From Bacteriovoracaceae bacterium UBA4096 (GTDB taxonomy: Bacteria; Bdellovibrionota; Bacteriovoracia; Bacteriovoracales; Bacteriovoracaceae), in assembly GCA_002381945.1 (NCBI GenBank), contig DFXY01000031.1, forward strand, positions 65,734 to 124,535: a stretch of DNA of 58,802 nt. The letters are read 5' to 3'. Below the pieces are notes generated by a model that was not told where the DNA came from, ran no database searches, and saw only the letters and a list, made by a program, of their open reading frames with translations. Both the position numbers and the translations under genes were made by a program. Of this stretch, positions 26,888 through 35,599 are shown in pieces (positions within the stretch are counted from its first letter, which is position 1; each line of letters begins with the position of its first letter).

Positions 26888-27622
26888 TTAATTCCTGTTT
26901 AAGACATCATGTAGAGTGATCTCCTTGTCTTGGAACACTCCTTTTATTTCTTTAGGATTGTGATTGCCGGAAGAAATCTCTGGATGATGAAAGAACATAA
27001 ACTTACCTAGGGCTGAACTGCCCATTTTTTCTTTGGCCTGTTCAATGTATGTCTCCATAAGTTTCTTTGTAGGGAAAAGATACAAAGCATAGCTATAAAA
27101 AGTGCTGTCTTCGTATTGCTTCATTTTCTCAGTGATACGTTGATTGGTTTTTCTGGATAGCTCCAATTCAAAAGCTATCTTGAATTTATGACCTTTCTTC
27201 TCTAAATGAAGAATAGCGTCTGGTATGATTTTGTAGATTGTTCTGAAATTTCTTTTATCGTTAATTTCATGTTCAAGTTCAACATCATCAATGAGTCCAT
27301 TGTCATAAAGATAGTGGGTAATCTCAGTAACTCTTAAATCATGGATTACTGTCTCGTTAGAGATGGCCGTCGGGTTTTCCTTTGCCGAAAGCAAGCGTTC
27401 TCCGCTAGAGCTAAAAAAGACAAATTTTTTGCGGCTATGAGGATCTCTATATCCCTCCAGGATTTTTTCTTTTTCAAGGTTGCGGATGACCCGACAAAAA
27501 TTATGGTACTTTGGCGCACGTATACACTCCTTCCTTAAAGAATTAACATCCATTACCCTCCATTTTAAAAGGGGAGTTAGATAATTAAGATGAAGACTAT
27601 TGAGGTTCATTTTTTTATCCAT
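26888..27622 (-). CDS. Replic_Relax-type replication-relaxation protein
   Basis: 244 residues. The N-terminus (about 10-80) is a winged helix (LLKWRVMDVNSLRKEC ... GERLLSAKEN). The C-terminal part has PDAILHLEKKGHKFKIAFELELSRKT and then K...Y, the pattern of the replication-relaxation family, which has a PD-(D/E)XK-like fold. Family members are encoded on conjugative plasmids and elements and are thought to nick or relax DNA. It is placed between the coupling ATPase gene and the nested inverted repeats, so it is the best relaxase candidate here; no HUH-type relaxase with a His triad was found. Confidence 0.68.
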   Translation of the reverse strand: MDKKMNLNSLHLNYLTPLLKWRVMDVNSLRKECIRAPKYHNFCRVIRNLEKEKILEGYRDPHSRKKFVFFSSSGERLLSAKENPTAISNETVIHDLRVTEITHYLYDNGLIDDVELEHEINDKRNFRTIYKIIPDAILHLEKKGHKFKIAFELELSRKTNQRITEKMKQYEDSTFYSYALYLFPTKKLMETYIEQAKEKMGSSALGKFMFFHHPEISSGNHNPKEIKGVFQDKEITLHDVLNRN

Positions 27623-27639
27623 GGGCCTGCCTTTATAAT

Positions 27640-29022
27640 TTAGAGTATTGATGGATTAGATGGAGCAGGATTGGTCTTTTTCCTGATAACGTCCCATTTT
27701 CTATTTCTTACGTTGATTAGGTTTACTCGGGTAGGCCCTTGTCTTAAAAGAACACATTGACCGATTCCAAGATTCTTAATGATGTCAGGGTGGACAATAA
27801 GCTCATGTACTTCTCGCTCACTTCCTGATCTTTGTTGTTCGCCGTTTTCAATTTTGAAGGTTTGCTTCTTCGAGATTACCGTACCGATGGCCTCAGAGAA
27901 TATTGAAGCACCATCTTGCAATCGTTGTTTGAGGATAAAAAGGTTTCCAGCGTTCTCGATGACCTGTTTTGTAAGATCGGGGTTAACACGGTCAATATCA
28001 GATGCGGTTTGGACTGCTAGGGTTAGTTCCATACCGGCACCACGACATTTGTTTTGAAGCTCGATGAACTCAGGAGTAACGAGAGAGCCAAACTCATCGA
28101 AGTAAATACTGATAGGGTTTTCTAGTCCTTTGGAATCTTCTTTTGATAGCGTCTTATAAGAATTATAAAGAAGCTCCCCCAAGAAGAGTTTACCAACCGC
28201 GGTGGCTGTTTCCCCATATCCTTGAGTAGATAGGCCAATATAGAGGCATGCTTTTTCTTCACGAATCTTAGAGAGAGTTAAAGCATCATCCCCCTCAGCA
28301 TTTAAGATCTTTCCAAAGTCAGAAACTAGAATAGCTTCAAGCTTTGAAATTAGACCGATATTATCTTTATTCTCAAGACGAACCAATTCATCAAAAATCT
28401 TTTGAAGAGTAAAAGTCTCATTATCTTTCTCCAATTTTTGTAGGGCCTTAGTTAAACTTCTTCTTGAAGAATCCCTGTAATAAGGTTCAGTCCAATCAAA
28501 TGACCGCATGATGCGATCAACAACTTGGTTAACCGTGCCTTCCCTTAAAGGATTAAGAGAGATCGATTTGTCGTAATGTTCAGAGAAAATATAACAAGGT
28601 TTCTGATACATTTTACAAATGTTCTGAAACGTAGTCAGGGCCTCCATATCACCTTTGGGGTCAAAGAAGATAATGGGTTTATCCTTTCGAAGAGAATGCT
28701 CCTGAAGGATACTTATAAGGTTTGTTTTCCCAAAGCCGGATGCTCCTACGATGAAGCTATGGCGACGAAAATCAACCTCCTTAAGTAAGAAGTTACTTCT
28801 TGATTTTGTATCTATACCTAATGCGTCTTGTATTTCTGTCGTCGTTTTCACGCTTAAGGCCTTTCTGTTTATTTGTTCTAACGGTGGGTTCTTTTTAAAA
28901 ACTGTTATCAACGTCCACTTGAAAAGCTCTTTTCCTATCTCAAAGAGTAGGAGACATAGCTCATGGAAGATTTCAAAGATTGGTGTAAATAAATCTATTT
29001 GTGACTGGTTTTTATTTTTCAT
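27640..29022 (-). CDS. VirD4/TraD-type coupling ATPase
   Basis: I choose the ATG at 29022 (GGGAG seven bases before), giving 460 residues. An N-terminal hydrophobic stretch is followed by the Walker A motif GASGFGKT (about 93-100), FFDPKGD, Walker B YFDEFG (about 306-311) and AVQTASDIDR. The order matches type IV coupling proteins that hand DNA or protein substrates to the secretion channel. It is shorter than VirD4 of Agrobacterium and has only one membrane anchor. Overlap with the lipoprotein gene upstream is 11 bases. Confidence 0.85.
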   Translation of the reverse strand: MKNKNQSQIDLFTPIFEIFHELCLLLFEIGKELFKWTLITVFKKNPPLEQINRKALSVKTTTEIQDALGIDTKSRSNFLLKEVDFRRHSFIVGASGFGKTNLISILQEHSLRKDKPIIFFDPKGDMEALTTFQNICKMYQKPCYIFSEHYDKSISLNPLREGTVNQVVDRIMRSFDWTEPYYRDSSRRSLTKALQKLEKDNETFTLQKIFDELVRLENKDNIGLISKLEAILVSDFGKILNAEGDDALTLSKIREEKACLYIGLSTQGYGETATAVGKLFLGELLYNSYKTLSKEDSKGLENPISIYFDEFGSLVTPEFIELQNKCRGAGMELTLAVQTASDIDRVNPDLTKQVIENAGNLFILKQRLQDGASIFSEAIGTVISKKQTFKIENGEQQRSGSEREVHELIVHPDIIKNLGIGQCVLLRQGPTRVNLINVRNRKWDVIRKKTNPAPSNPSIL

Positions 29023-29518
29023 AAACGTGCTCCCATGCTTTGAAAGGACTAATTTGAATTGTCCTGTTGTCGATTTCAAGAGTCCTGGAATCGGACTCAT
29101 ATTCGATAATGAACTGCTTTTTGACTTTGCCTTCTAGCTCCGTTGGCAATTTCTCAAGTGGTACCTCATACTTCTTTACTGGTTTAAAATTCACCTCAGG
29201 GCGTATGTGTTTAAGCTCAGGTGAAAAATCAAAAAGTGGTACTTCTTTGTGCAATTGTGTTGGTTCATCCAAAAGCATTGGGCTTACAGTCTTCTTCTTA
29301 GGTTCATCGTGAAGAAGATAGGCGAGTCCCGCACCGGCCAATGCCCCAATGACACTACCCATATAGGCATTCTTATCTCTGGAGTATTGGTCCGGCGAAA
29401 ATACTGCTCCACCAGTTCCTCCAACTAATCCACCTACGATGGCCCCGGCCCCGATACTTTTCTTAAATGTTGAACAAGAGCTAAGAAAGAAGAGGACAAT
29501 TAAAAGACTACATTTCAT
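29012..29518 (-). CDS. Glycine-zipper lipoprotein of the secretion operon
   Basis: The start at 29518 (GGAGG six bases before) gives 168 residues: MKCSLLIVLFFLSSCS, lipobox SSC, then two Gly-zipper helices (IGAGAIVGGLVGGTGGAVF and GSVIGALAGAGLAYLL) and a Pro/Lys-rich C-terminus. Position after the VirB10-like gene and the lipid anchor make it a VirB7/TraV-like outer-membrane stabiliser, though it is larger than usual VirB7. It overlaps both neighbours. Confidence 0.65.
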   Translation of the reverse strand: MKCSLLIVLFFLSSCSTFKKSIGAGAIVGGLVGGTGGAVFSPDQYSRDKNAYMGSVIGALAGAGLAYLLHDEPKKKTVSPMLLDEPTQLHKEVPLFDFSPELKHIRPEVNFKPVKKYEVPLEKLPTELEGKVKKQFIIEYESDSRTLEIDNRTIQISPFKAWEHVYEK

Positions 29519-30260
29519 TGACTGCCTCCATGAAATAGATAAGAACTTCTTCTCCTGCTTCAACTGTGACAATAGGCTCGGTAGACTTCATTTCATCTAA
29601 GAGTAGGTCTGAGGTGGTTCTACCAGATTCAATGAAGCCTTGAAGAATTTGGTTTTTTACAGAGTCGTCTCTGACTGCTCCAAAAGTTGTTCCGACCCGT
29701 GATTGCGCTCCTGATAACATTCCTTGAGCGAAGGAACTTAAAACTGCACCCGTGATAAGCTGTTCTTTGGCATCATCATAAATTCCCTCAAGACCGCTAC
29801 TTCCATCCATGTTAAGAAGCTGTGCCTGAATAGGGATTTCCTTCTCAGTGGTGACCATCTTGTTACAAATAGTAAGGACACGCTTATTCTGAGTTGTTCC
29901 CTGACAGGAAAATTTTGTTTTAGGTGGTAGGCCCTGATTAGGATGGGCCATGACAATCACAGGACTTGAGAGATTGGTAGAAACAATCGAGTTTAGAAGA
30001 GTACCACGGAAGACTTTTCCCGTGAGGATCTTGGATCTTTGTTCCCAAATAACAGGAACCCCGCTCCGACTTTGAAGAAGTGAAGTGAGCCGTTTGTTAC
30101 TTTCAAGAATTTGGTTGAGTACTTCGTCATGATTATCCCTCCTTTGTGTAGGCCCTTGGTGTGTGATTGTTTTCTCTTTCTTCATTCTACTGATCCTTGC
30201 ATTCTGTGCTTTAAGGGCAAAGCTCCCCAAGACGATTATTAAAATCGCAATTATTTTCAT
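29508..30260 (-). CDS. VirB10/TraB-like channel protein, short form
   Basis: 250 residues beginning with a hydrophobic anchor (about 1-18), a charged segment and the VirB10-type beta domain: GKVFRGTLLNSIVSTN, PVIVMAHPNQGLPPKTKFSCQG and the C-terminal VEAGEEVLIYF. A helical part, ITGAVLSSFAQGMLSGAQ, corresponds to the outer-membrane antenna region. The usual long cytosolic N-terminus and Pro-rich spacer are missing, so the protein is about 100-150 residues shorter than classical VirB10. Confidence 0.72.
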   Translation of the reverse strand: MKIIAILIIVLGSFALKAQNARISRMKKEKTITHQGPTQRRDNHDEVLNQILESNKRLTSLLQSRSGVPVIWEQRSKILTGKVFRGTLLNSIVSTNLSSPVIVMAHPNQGLPPKTKFSCQGTTQNKRVLTICNKMVTTEKEIPIQAQLLNMDGSSGLEGIYDDAKEQLITGAVLSSFAQGMLSGAQSRVGTTFGAVRDDSVKNQILQGFIESGRTTSDLLLDEMKSTEPIVTVEAGEEVLIYFMEAVNEM

Positions 30261-30279
30261 CTGAATGTCCTCTTAGTGA

Positions 30280-30750
30280 TTAGTTTAGGATTCGCTTTCC
30301 CTCATAGAGGATAGGAACTCCTTTGGACAAATACTCTCGATGCTTAACCTTTAACCCGTTAACCATGACTTCTGATGATTTATTATTAATAAAGAGCATG
30401 GAGTTATCTCCCTCTAGGATTTCATAATCACGGGTTTTGATCTTCTTGGTTAAAGCATGGTTCATGACTCCATTCTTAATCTCGATGAATTGGTGAGGGC
30501 TTGACTGGTCTCTTTTTAGATCAAAGTAGTACTTAGTGTTTTTTGTTATAACCAAAAGATTAGAGTAGACCCCATCCATCTTGGGTTTTATCGCAAGTGT
30601 CTTAAAATTATTCGTTACCTGAAAGAACATTTCCTCCTGACTTCCCCCATAGAGGTAACTTTGAATCTCAGAATCAAAGCTCAGAGTTGTCAGAAGATTT
30701 AGGCCCAAGAATATTGTTGTCATCTGATTCATCAGAATATGAAAGATCAT
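30280..30750 (-). CDS. VirB9-like protein, short form
   Basis: 156 residues. A hydrophobic leader precedes the VirB9-type motif SYLYGGSQEEMFFQVTNNFKTLAIKPKMDGVYSNLLVITKNTKYYF. The start has AGGAG five bases before it and overlaps the upstream stop as ATGA. Classical VirB9 is near 260 residues; the C-terminal domain that contacts VirB7 and VirB10 is only partly represented here, which points to a reduced outer-membrane core. Confidence 0.68.
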   Translation of the reverse strand: MIFHILMNQMTTIFLGLNLLTTLSFDSEIQSYLYGGSQEEMFFQVTNNFKTLAIKPKMDGVYSNLLVITKNTKYYFDLKRDQSSPHQFIEIKNGVMNHALTKKIKTRDYEILEGDNSMLFINNKSSEVMVNGLKVKHREYLSKGVPILYEGKRILN

Positions 30751-31196
30751 ATCTGCTCCTTTGCTGGAATTTCATCAAGCTGAATAAGTTTGTAGTAAAA
30801 GGGGTTACTGTTACTGCCTAGTAGTTTTATTTTAAAGGCGGTAAGTGTTCCTTCCGATTTTAGAACAATCTTACAGGCACCATTTTCAAGGGATTCTACT
30901 TGAAGGATCTTTTCAATGGGTATGGCAAAACCGTCTTCTTTTGCAATTTTTATCACTTCTTTATGTACGACATGAGGGTTAGGGCTTCCTTCAGCAAGAC
31001 CCACAAAAGCAAGTCGACATACTTCTTCTGCAAGAGGTCTTTCCTCAAAAATTGCTCCACCTCGATAAAGGAAGTAACGTCTATCTAGCGCCTGATAAAT
31101 GATGGCAGTAAGTGAGATAATAATGGTGACGGCCAAGGCAATTTTGAGATTCTTATTTTCTTTTGTGAAGGTTGCTTCAAAATTATCGTAGCTCAT
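30747..31196 (-). CDS. VirB8-like bitopic inner-membrane protein
   Basis: 149 residues: short cytosolic N-terminus, one membrane helix (about 21-38, IALAVTIIISLTAIIYQ) and a periplasmic domain of about 110 residues. Topology and place between the VirB6- and VirB9-like genes indicate a VirB8/TraE assembly factor, but sequence similarity to VirB8 is not obvious by eye and the domain is small. AAGGAG precedes the ATG. Confidence 0.55.
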   Translation of the reverse strand: MSYDNFEATFTKENKNLKIALAVTIIISLTAIIYQALDRRYFLYRGGAIFEERPLAEEVCRLAFVGLAEGSPNPHVVHKEVIKIAKEDGFAIPIEKILQVESLENGACKIVLKSEGTLTAFKIKLLGSNSNPFYYKLIQLDEIPAKEQI

Positions 31197-32562
31197 TATG
31201 TTTCTCCTTTCTTCTAGGCTTCGCTAACTTAGGTTTAACTGGCCGATGGACCTTATTTGGGTTAACTGTAGTTCCCTCAATTCCATACTTCTTTTTAATG
31301 GCCTCGGCTTTGTGTGGATTAACGCTGTCCCAATACTTCTGATTAAATTTGAAATTTTGTTTTTGAAGTCTTACATCTCCATGTGGTGTTTTATCATGAT
31401 TTTCAATCGGACTTAGCTTCCCAAGATTAGTCTTAGGCGAGGTCTGACTCTTTTGTGGAGGCTTCATTTCATTCTTAGAGGCTTGGGTCTTAGGTTTATA
31501 ATTTTGACTTTGCTCACTAGTTGTGGAAGCTCTCGTGAGCTTAATTGCCTCTTCTTTAGTCATACCGACAGCTTTTAAGCGATCATCAAGAGGTCTTCCT
31601 TCTTTGAATGGATGCTTTACTGAACCTTTTTTCTCAAGAAGTTTCATTTTGTTTTTATCAGGAGCATGCTCTTTTTTAAGAAGGTCTTTAATAGATGGCT
31701 CTAATAATGAATTTACCCCTGTCTTACCAGCCCCAAGGGATGCTTTCTTTAAAGTTGCCCCAAGTACCGTAGAAAGTGTCATTGCCTTCATGCCTGAACT
31801 TACAACCATCGTTCCCATAGTCGATCCAAAAGAGTGAATACCATCTCCCTTGATCATTCCATAGCTGATAAGCGGACTAATGAGCAGAAGCATAGTGACT
31901 CCGAAAAGCCAGATAATGGTATCAATCTTGGTGACTAACAGATCACTACCCAGAGCAGTTTCATCAATGCTATTACCAACAAGAGCGAGGATGGCGACAA
32001 TTACAAAGGGCATAATCATGCACCAGAGGCTTGCTTGAACTGTCCCTTTTAGAGCGTCTTTAGTCCACCCAAGGAAGTAGAGGATAGCCGTTACACCGGA
32101 GAAGACATAGGTCAGATGGTAGACACTTGAGTAAATGAGCTTTAAAAGCCAGATAAAGACCTTGGCCAAAAGAAAGAATGCAGTACCCAGTAGATCATTT
32201 AGGTTTGGCACAACTAAAGACTGAATGAAATTCCAATCTCTCTTTTCAGTGGTTTTGACTTTGGTGCGGTACCACTTCTTTACAAAAAGATTTCTCGGAC
32301 TCACTTTTTTAAGAGTATAGGTTGCACTTTCAAGAGCGAGGTTCGTAGCTTTAGTATGAAACTGATAGAAGGCCCCAATAAATATTGTTACCAGAAGAAG
32401 TTTTTTTATCACACTTCCAAAATCCATTTCACCAAAATATTCTAAAATGAGAGCAATGGTGAATACCGGAGTAATGAAATATTTCGCAATACTTGTCATC
32501 TCTTCATAAAGACGAAAAACACTTGCTTCTTGTATGAGAAGCATTTCTTGGAGGATATTCAT
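31183..32562 (-). CDS. VirB6/TrbL-type polytopic channel protein
   Basis: 459 residues. About six hydrophobic helices in residues 20-290 include a Trp/Lys-rich loop, LFVKKWYRTKVK. A basic, polar cytosolic tail of about 170 residues (rich in Lys, Ser, Gln and Pro) follows. The membrane core fits VirB6/TrbL proteins, which line the inner-membrane channel; the long tail may contact the VirB4 or coupling ATPase. It overlaps both neighbours. Confidence 0.75.
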   Translation of the reverse strand: MNILQEMLLIQEASVFRLYEEMTSIAKYFITPVFTIALILEYFGEMDFGSVIKKLLLVTIFIGAFYQFHTKATNLALESATYTLKKVSPRNLFVKKWYRTKVKTTEKRDWNFIQSLVVPNLNDLLGTAFFLLAKVFIWLLKLIYSSVYHLTYVFSGVTAILYFLGWTKDALKGTVQASLWCMIMPFVIVAILALVGNSIDETALGSDLLVTKIDTIIWLFGVTMLLLISPLISYGMIKGDGIHSFGSTMGTMVVSSGMKAMTLSTVLGATLKKASLGAGKTGVNSLLEPSIKDLLKKEHAPDKNKMKLLEKKGSVKHPFKEGRPLDDRLKAVGMTKEEAIKLTRASTTSEQSQNYKPKTQASKNEMKPPQKSQTSPKTNLGKLSPIENHDKTPHGDVRLQKQNFKFNQKYWDSVNPHKAEAIKKKYGIEGTTVNPNKVHRPVKPKLAKPRRKEKHNELR

Positions 32563-33218
32563 TTTTTATCCTTTGATATTCCGTAAGCCTTTTCTTTTTC
32601 AATTTGCTTAAGACGGACTTCTTCAAGTTGTTCGGCCATTAGTCGATTATTAGTGGAGAGCTTTTCGAGAATCTCAAGTTGGGTATTGTGCATATCTACA
32701 TTTTGCTCATAAATTAGAGCAGTGTTTTGTGCCGTAAGTTGGGTGGCCCGACCTGTTGTTTTTGCTTTAATAGATTTATCGACCTGAGATTTTGCAACCT
32801 TCTCTTTTTGAACATTGATTTTCTTTTGAATCTTAACCTGTTCCTTTGTCTTATTTTCATCGGATTTAATAATGGCATACTCACGCATCATTTGCTTCAT
32901 CTCGGCCATGGAGTATTTAAGCTCTCTAATGGCCCAGTTGAGATCCCCCAGGTTTGCTACTTCCTTTTTAGCGGCAAGGGACTCTGCTATATAGAGAACT
33001 CGTTCTGCTCTAAAGTATTCATCCTGAAATAGCTCATTATACTGTTGCATTTTAGCGGTGTACTTTTCAGTATTACTCACGAGCTTTTCAAGTTCATTTA
33101 ACTGACTTGCCGTTGTTGTCACAAGTTCTACCAATAGAGCAGTATCGCTACTAATGATTTGAGAAAAACCGGTAGAAGTGAGAAGCATGATTCCTGTGCT
33201 TAAGAGAATCTTTTTCAT
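32559..33218 (-). CDS. VirB5/TrbJ-like periplasmic coiled-coil protein
   Basis: The start at 33218 (GGAG six bases before; ATGA overlap with the VirB4 stop) gives 219 residues with a signal peptide (about 1-20). Almost the whole mature protein is helical, with heptad-like LVTTTASQLNELEKLVSNTEKY and a long Lys/Glu-rich helix. This is the usual look of VirB5/TrbJ minor pilins at the tip of the conjugation pilus. Confidence 0.68.
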   Translation of the reverse strand: MKKILLSTGIMLLTSTGFSQIISSDTALLVELVTTTASQLNELEKLVSNTEKYTAKMQQYNELFQDEYFRAERVLYIAESLAAKKEVANLGDLNWAIRELKYSMAEMKQMMREYAIIKSDENKTKEQVKIQKKINVQKEKVAKSQVDKSIKAKTTGRATQLTAQNTALIYEQNVDMHNTQLEILEKLSTNNRLMAEQLEEVRLKQIEKEKAYGISKDKK

Positions 33219-35083
33219 TCGAGACTCCATAAAGGATTTTTGACCTGAGTAAAATTCTTAATAGCTTCAGCAAATGGAAGTAACATTCCACCATGCTTAA
33301 GATATTCTTCAAATTGTTCATTATCCTCTCTGGCACTGGTCATGACTTGATATTCAAGCGGGGTAGGATAAAAGCGAATTGGCTTACGTATATTCTCTGT
33401 TAAAAGAAGAAACTCACTATAGGCCCCCTTTATTGACTGAACAGAATCGAGAATTGACTTACTATGAGAATCTATAAACTCAGAGGTAGAGAGACTCTGG
33501 CGAAACAAAAACTTATAGTAGGTATTCTGAATAATGACCCGACCTAATTGAGATTCTGAAAAATCATCGAGGTTTTGAGAAATGGCCACTGCACTTGCCT
33601 TATGCTTTCTGAAAGTTCTAAAACATTCTGCTATGTAATCAGCATTCTTAAGAAGTAAGTGCCAGCATTCATCAAAGATAAAAACCTTTTCACCTTCCAA
33701 ATGTTTGAAATACTCGATGAGATATATAATGAGAGGGGCCTTCATTGCTTCTGGAAAGAGAGTAAAGTCACAATAGGTGAGGTTATTGAGGGGATAAGTC
33801 ACATCCGTAAAGTATTCTTCTATTTCATTAAAATAATAACGAATTCCTGAGAAGGATTTTTCTAGCTCTCGAAGAAAATCATGAAAGTTCATGATTCTTT
33901 CATTCTCTAATATAGTTTTAATCTCTTCAAAGAGTCTTCCTTCCTCTTTTTTAGGAAGTTTCTCATCCATAGTCGCTAGTATAAATTCTTTAAGATACCT
34001 CGGATTTTTAAACTGATAAGGGTTAAAGTTCTGAGAGAGAATAGCACCATCATGGAACTTCGCATTTTTTACAAATGAGTTTCCAAGATCGAGAACCATC
34101 GCCTTTGTTCCCCGCCCAAGCTCCTGCCATAGAAGTTTATTGGCCATCATGGACTTTCCCTGCCCTGATGAACCAGTGACTAATACGTTGTAGTTTAGAG
34201 CTTCAGTATTAAAAAGATCAAAATAAACAGGAACCCCATTTCGTGAAGATAGCTCAAAACCTTCATCCATCACAAAATCTCGATGATAGGGGATAAGGTA
34301 GGACAAGCAGTCAGAAGGAATATCACAGGCCCTTTTATAACTTGGAACAACTCCAGGGAATAGACTCTGATAGAAATACGATAGACCGCGCTCCTCAACA
34401 AAGAGGCTTGCGCCAAGTCCTTTGAACTGATGACTCACTTTGGAAGTCACTTTATCGAGATTATTCTTAGAGCGAGCTCTTGCAATAATATACATCTCGA
34501 CACTAAAGAGTGCTTTTTGGTCAGTTGTAACATCATCAAGTAGAGATTCGGACTGATTGAAAGCATTCTCTGAATCCATATTTCTTAAGCTTTTATACAA
34601 AGCCGAGAAATGAAGCTTTCTTTTGAGGTTGATTTTGTTTTTTGCGGCGAGCTTATCAATCTTTTTAAAGTTTAAAACAAAATCGGGCCACTCATTGCAG
34701 GATAGCTTTTCGAGCGTTAGTGGGAAGTCTTTTACTGATAATAATCTGATGAACTGACTTCCGTGAGTTAGGTAGTTTTCATAAAAATTTATTGAGCTAT
34801 CTTCGCTTCCTATAAAAGTGGTAATAGGATCTTCCTGTGGAATGATCTCTCCATGGCCTAAATTAATTTCACCAAATGCGTTGAGATAGAGCTTTCCATC
34901 TAGCCAGTAAAGCTTAAAGTTAGATTCCGTATTGATGAGATCCCCCTCAAGACCCAGTAAAACTCTTTCTTGGGAATTCCTATCAAGTCCATCCATATCA
35001 GGAGGAAGAATCTGGTAAAATGAGCTTCTAATTCCCGTAAGGCTTGTAAGTTCATGGCCACAAACTGAAAAAATAGGATTCAT
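33215..35083 (-). CDS. VirB4/TraC-type secretion ATPase
   Basis: 622 residues. The N-terminal domain interacts with membrane parts, followed by the ATPase domain with Walker A GSSGQGKS (about 304-311), Walker B VFIFDECWHLL (about 467) and ISQNLDDF. VirB4 is the conserved energy source of type IV secretion and pilus assembly. It is shorter than most VirB4 proteins (near 800) but has all ATPase motifs. Overlaps at both ends show tight coupling with VirB3- and VirB5-like genes. Confidence 0.88.
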   Translation of the reverse strand: MNPIFSVCGHELTSLTGIRSSFYQILPPDMDGLDRNSQERVLLGLEGDLINTESNFKLYWLDGKLYLNAFGEINLGHGEIIPQEDPITTFIGSEDSSINFYENYLTHGSQFIRLLSVKDFPLTLEKLSCNEWPDFVLNFKKIDKLAAKNKINLKRKLHFSALYKSLRNMDSENAFNQSESLLDDVTTDQKALFSVEMYIIARARSKNNLDKVTSKVSHQFKGLGASLFVEERGLSYFYQSLFPGVVPSYKRACDIPSDCLSYLIPYHRDFVMDEGFELSSRNGVPVYFDLFNTEALNYNVLVTGSSGQGKSMMANKLLWQELGRGTKAMVLDLGNSFVKNAKFHDGAILSQNFNPYQFKNPRYLKEFILATMDEKLPKKEEGRLFEEIKTILENERIMNFHDFLRELEKSFSGIRYYFNEIEEYFTDVTYPLNNLTYCDFTLFPEAMKAPLIIYLIEYFKHLEGEKVFIFDECWHLLLKNADYIAECFRTFRKHKASAVAISQNLDDFSESQLGRVIIQNTYYKFLFRQSLSTSEFIDSHSKSILDSVQSIKGAYSEFLLLTENIRKPIRFYPTPLEYQVMTSAREDNEQFEEYLKHGGMLLPFAEAIKNFTQVKNPLWSLE

Positions 35084-35331
35084 TTCTCACCCCGATATAT
35101 GTCTTTAAGATTAATCGTTTTCTTACGAGGTAATAAAAAGCCTACGAAATCAAAGTTCTTAGTTAAGAGTTTGGTAGTGATAATCGAAGTTCCAGCAAGG
35201 CCTATGGTTAGTAGAGCAGGGAATCGGAAGATCATTGACAGATACAGGGAGCCAATTAAGGCCCCCATATCTGTAAATGTCAGTCCATTAAACATGGGAT
35301 TTGTTTTTAAAAATTGTGGAAATTGTCTCAT
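35080..35331 (-). CDS. VirB3/TraL-like membrane protein
   Basis: The ATG at 35331, two bases after the pilin stop, gives 83 residues. It has RQFPQFLKTNPMFNGLTFTDMGALIGSLYLSM, two membrane helices (about 22-38 and 44-60) and a basic C-terminus. Sequence and place before VirB4 identify the VirB3/TraL family. Confidence 0.75.
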   Translation of the reverse strand: MRQFPQFLKTNPMFNGLTFTDMGALIGSLYLSMIFRFPALLTIGLAGTSIITTKLLTKNFDFVGFLLPRKKTINLKDIYRGEK

Positions 35332-35332
35332 G

Positions 35333-35590
35333 TTAAGCAACTCCTACAATAAAGCTCTTGATACTCATGACACAAGCGATGACCAGTATACCTGTAACGG
35401 ATTGAGTTAACTTAACCCCCGCATCTTGCTTTCCAAGCATTAACCAGATCCCTGCCACGACGATTGCAAATGTTCCAACTGCAAGGCCAAGATTTATCAT
35501 ATCAGAGCCGAGCTTATCTGCTGTCGCTTTGAGGCTTCGCCCCCAAGAGTTAGTTGAAAAGAATAATGAGAGTAAAATTAAGAATGTCAC
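35333..35590 (-). CDS. VirB2/TraA-like pilin
   Basis: 85 residues starting at a GTG with AAGGAG upstream. The signal peptide (about 1-17, ending SWG) is followed by a short hydrophilic loop and two hydrophobic helices (NLGLAVGTFAIVVAGIWLML and SVTGILVIACVMSIKSFIVGVA). This is the classic VirB2 pilin layout, and its place before the VirB3- and VirB4-like genes agrees. Confidence 0.8.
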   Translation of the reverse strand: MTFLILLSLFFSTNSWGRSLKATADKLGSDMINLGLAVGTFAIVVAGIWLMLGKQDAGVKLTQSVTGILVIACVMSIKSFIVGVA

Positions 35591-35599
35591 TCTTACTCC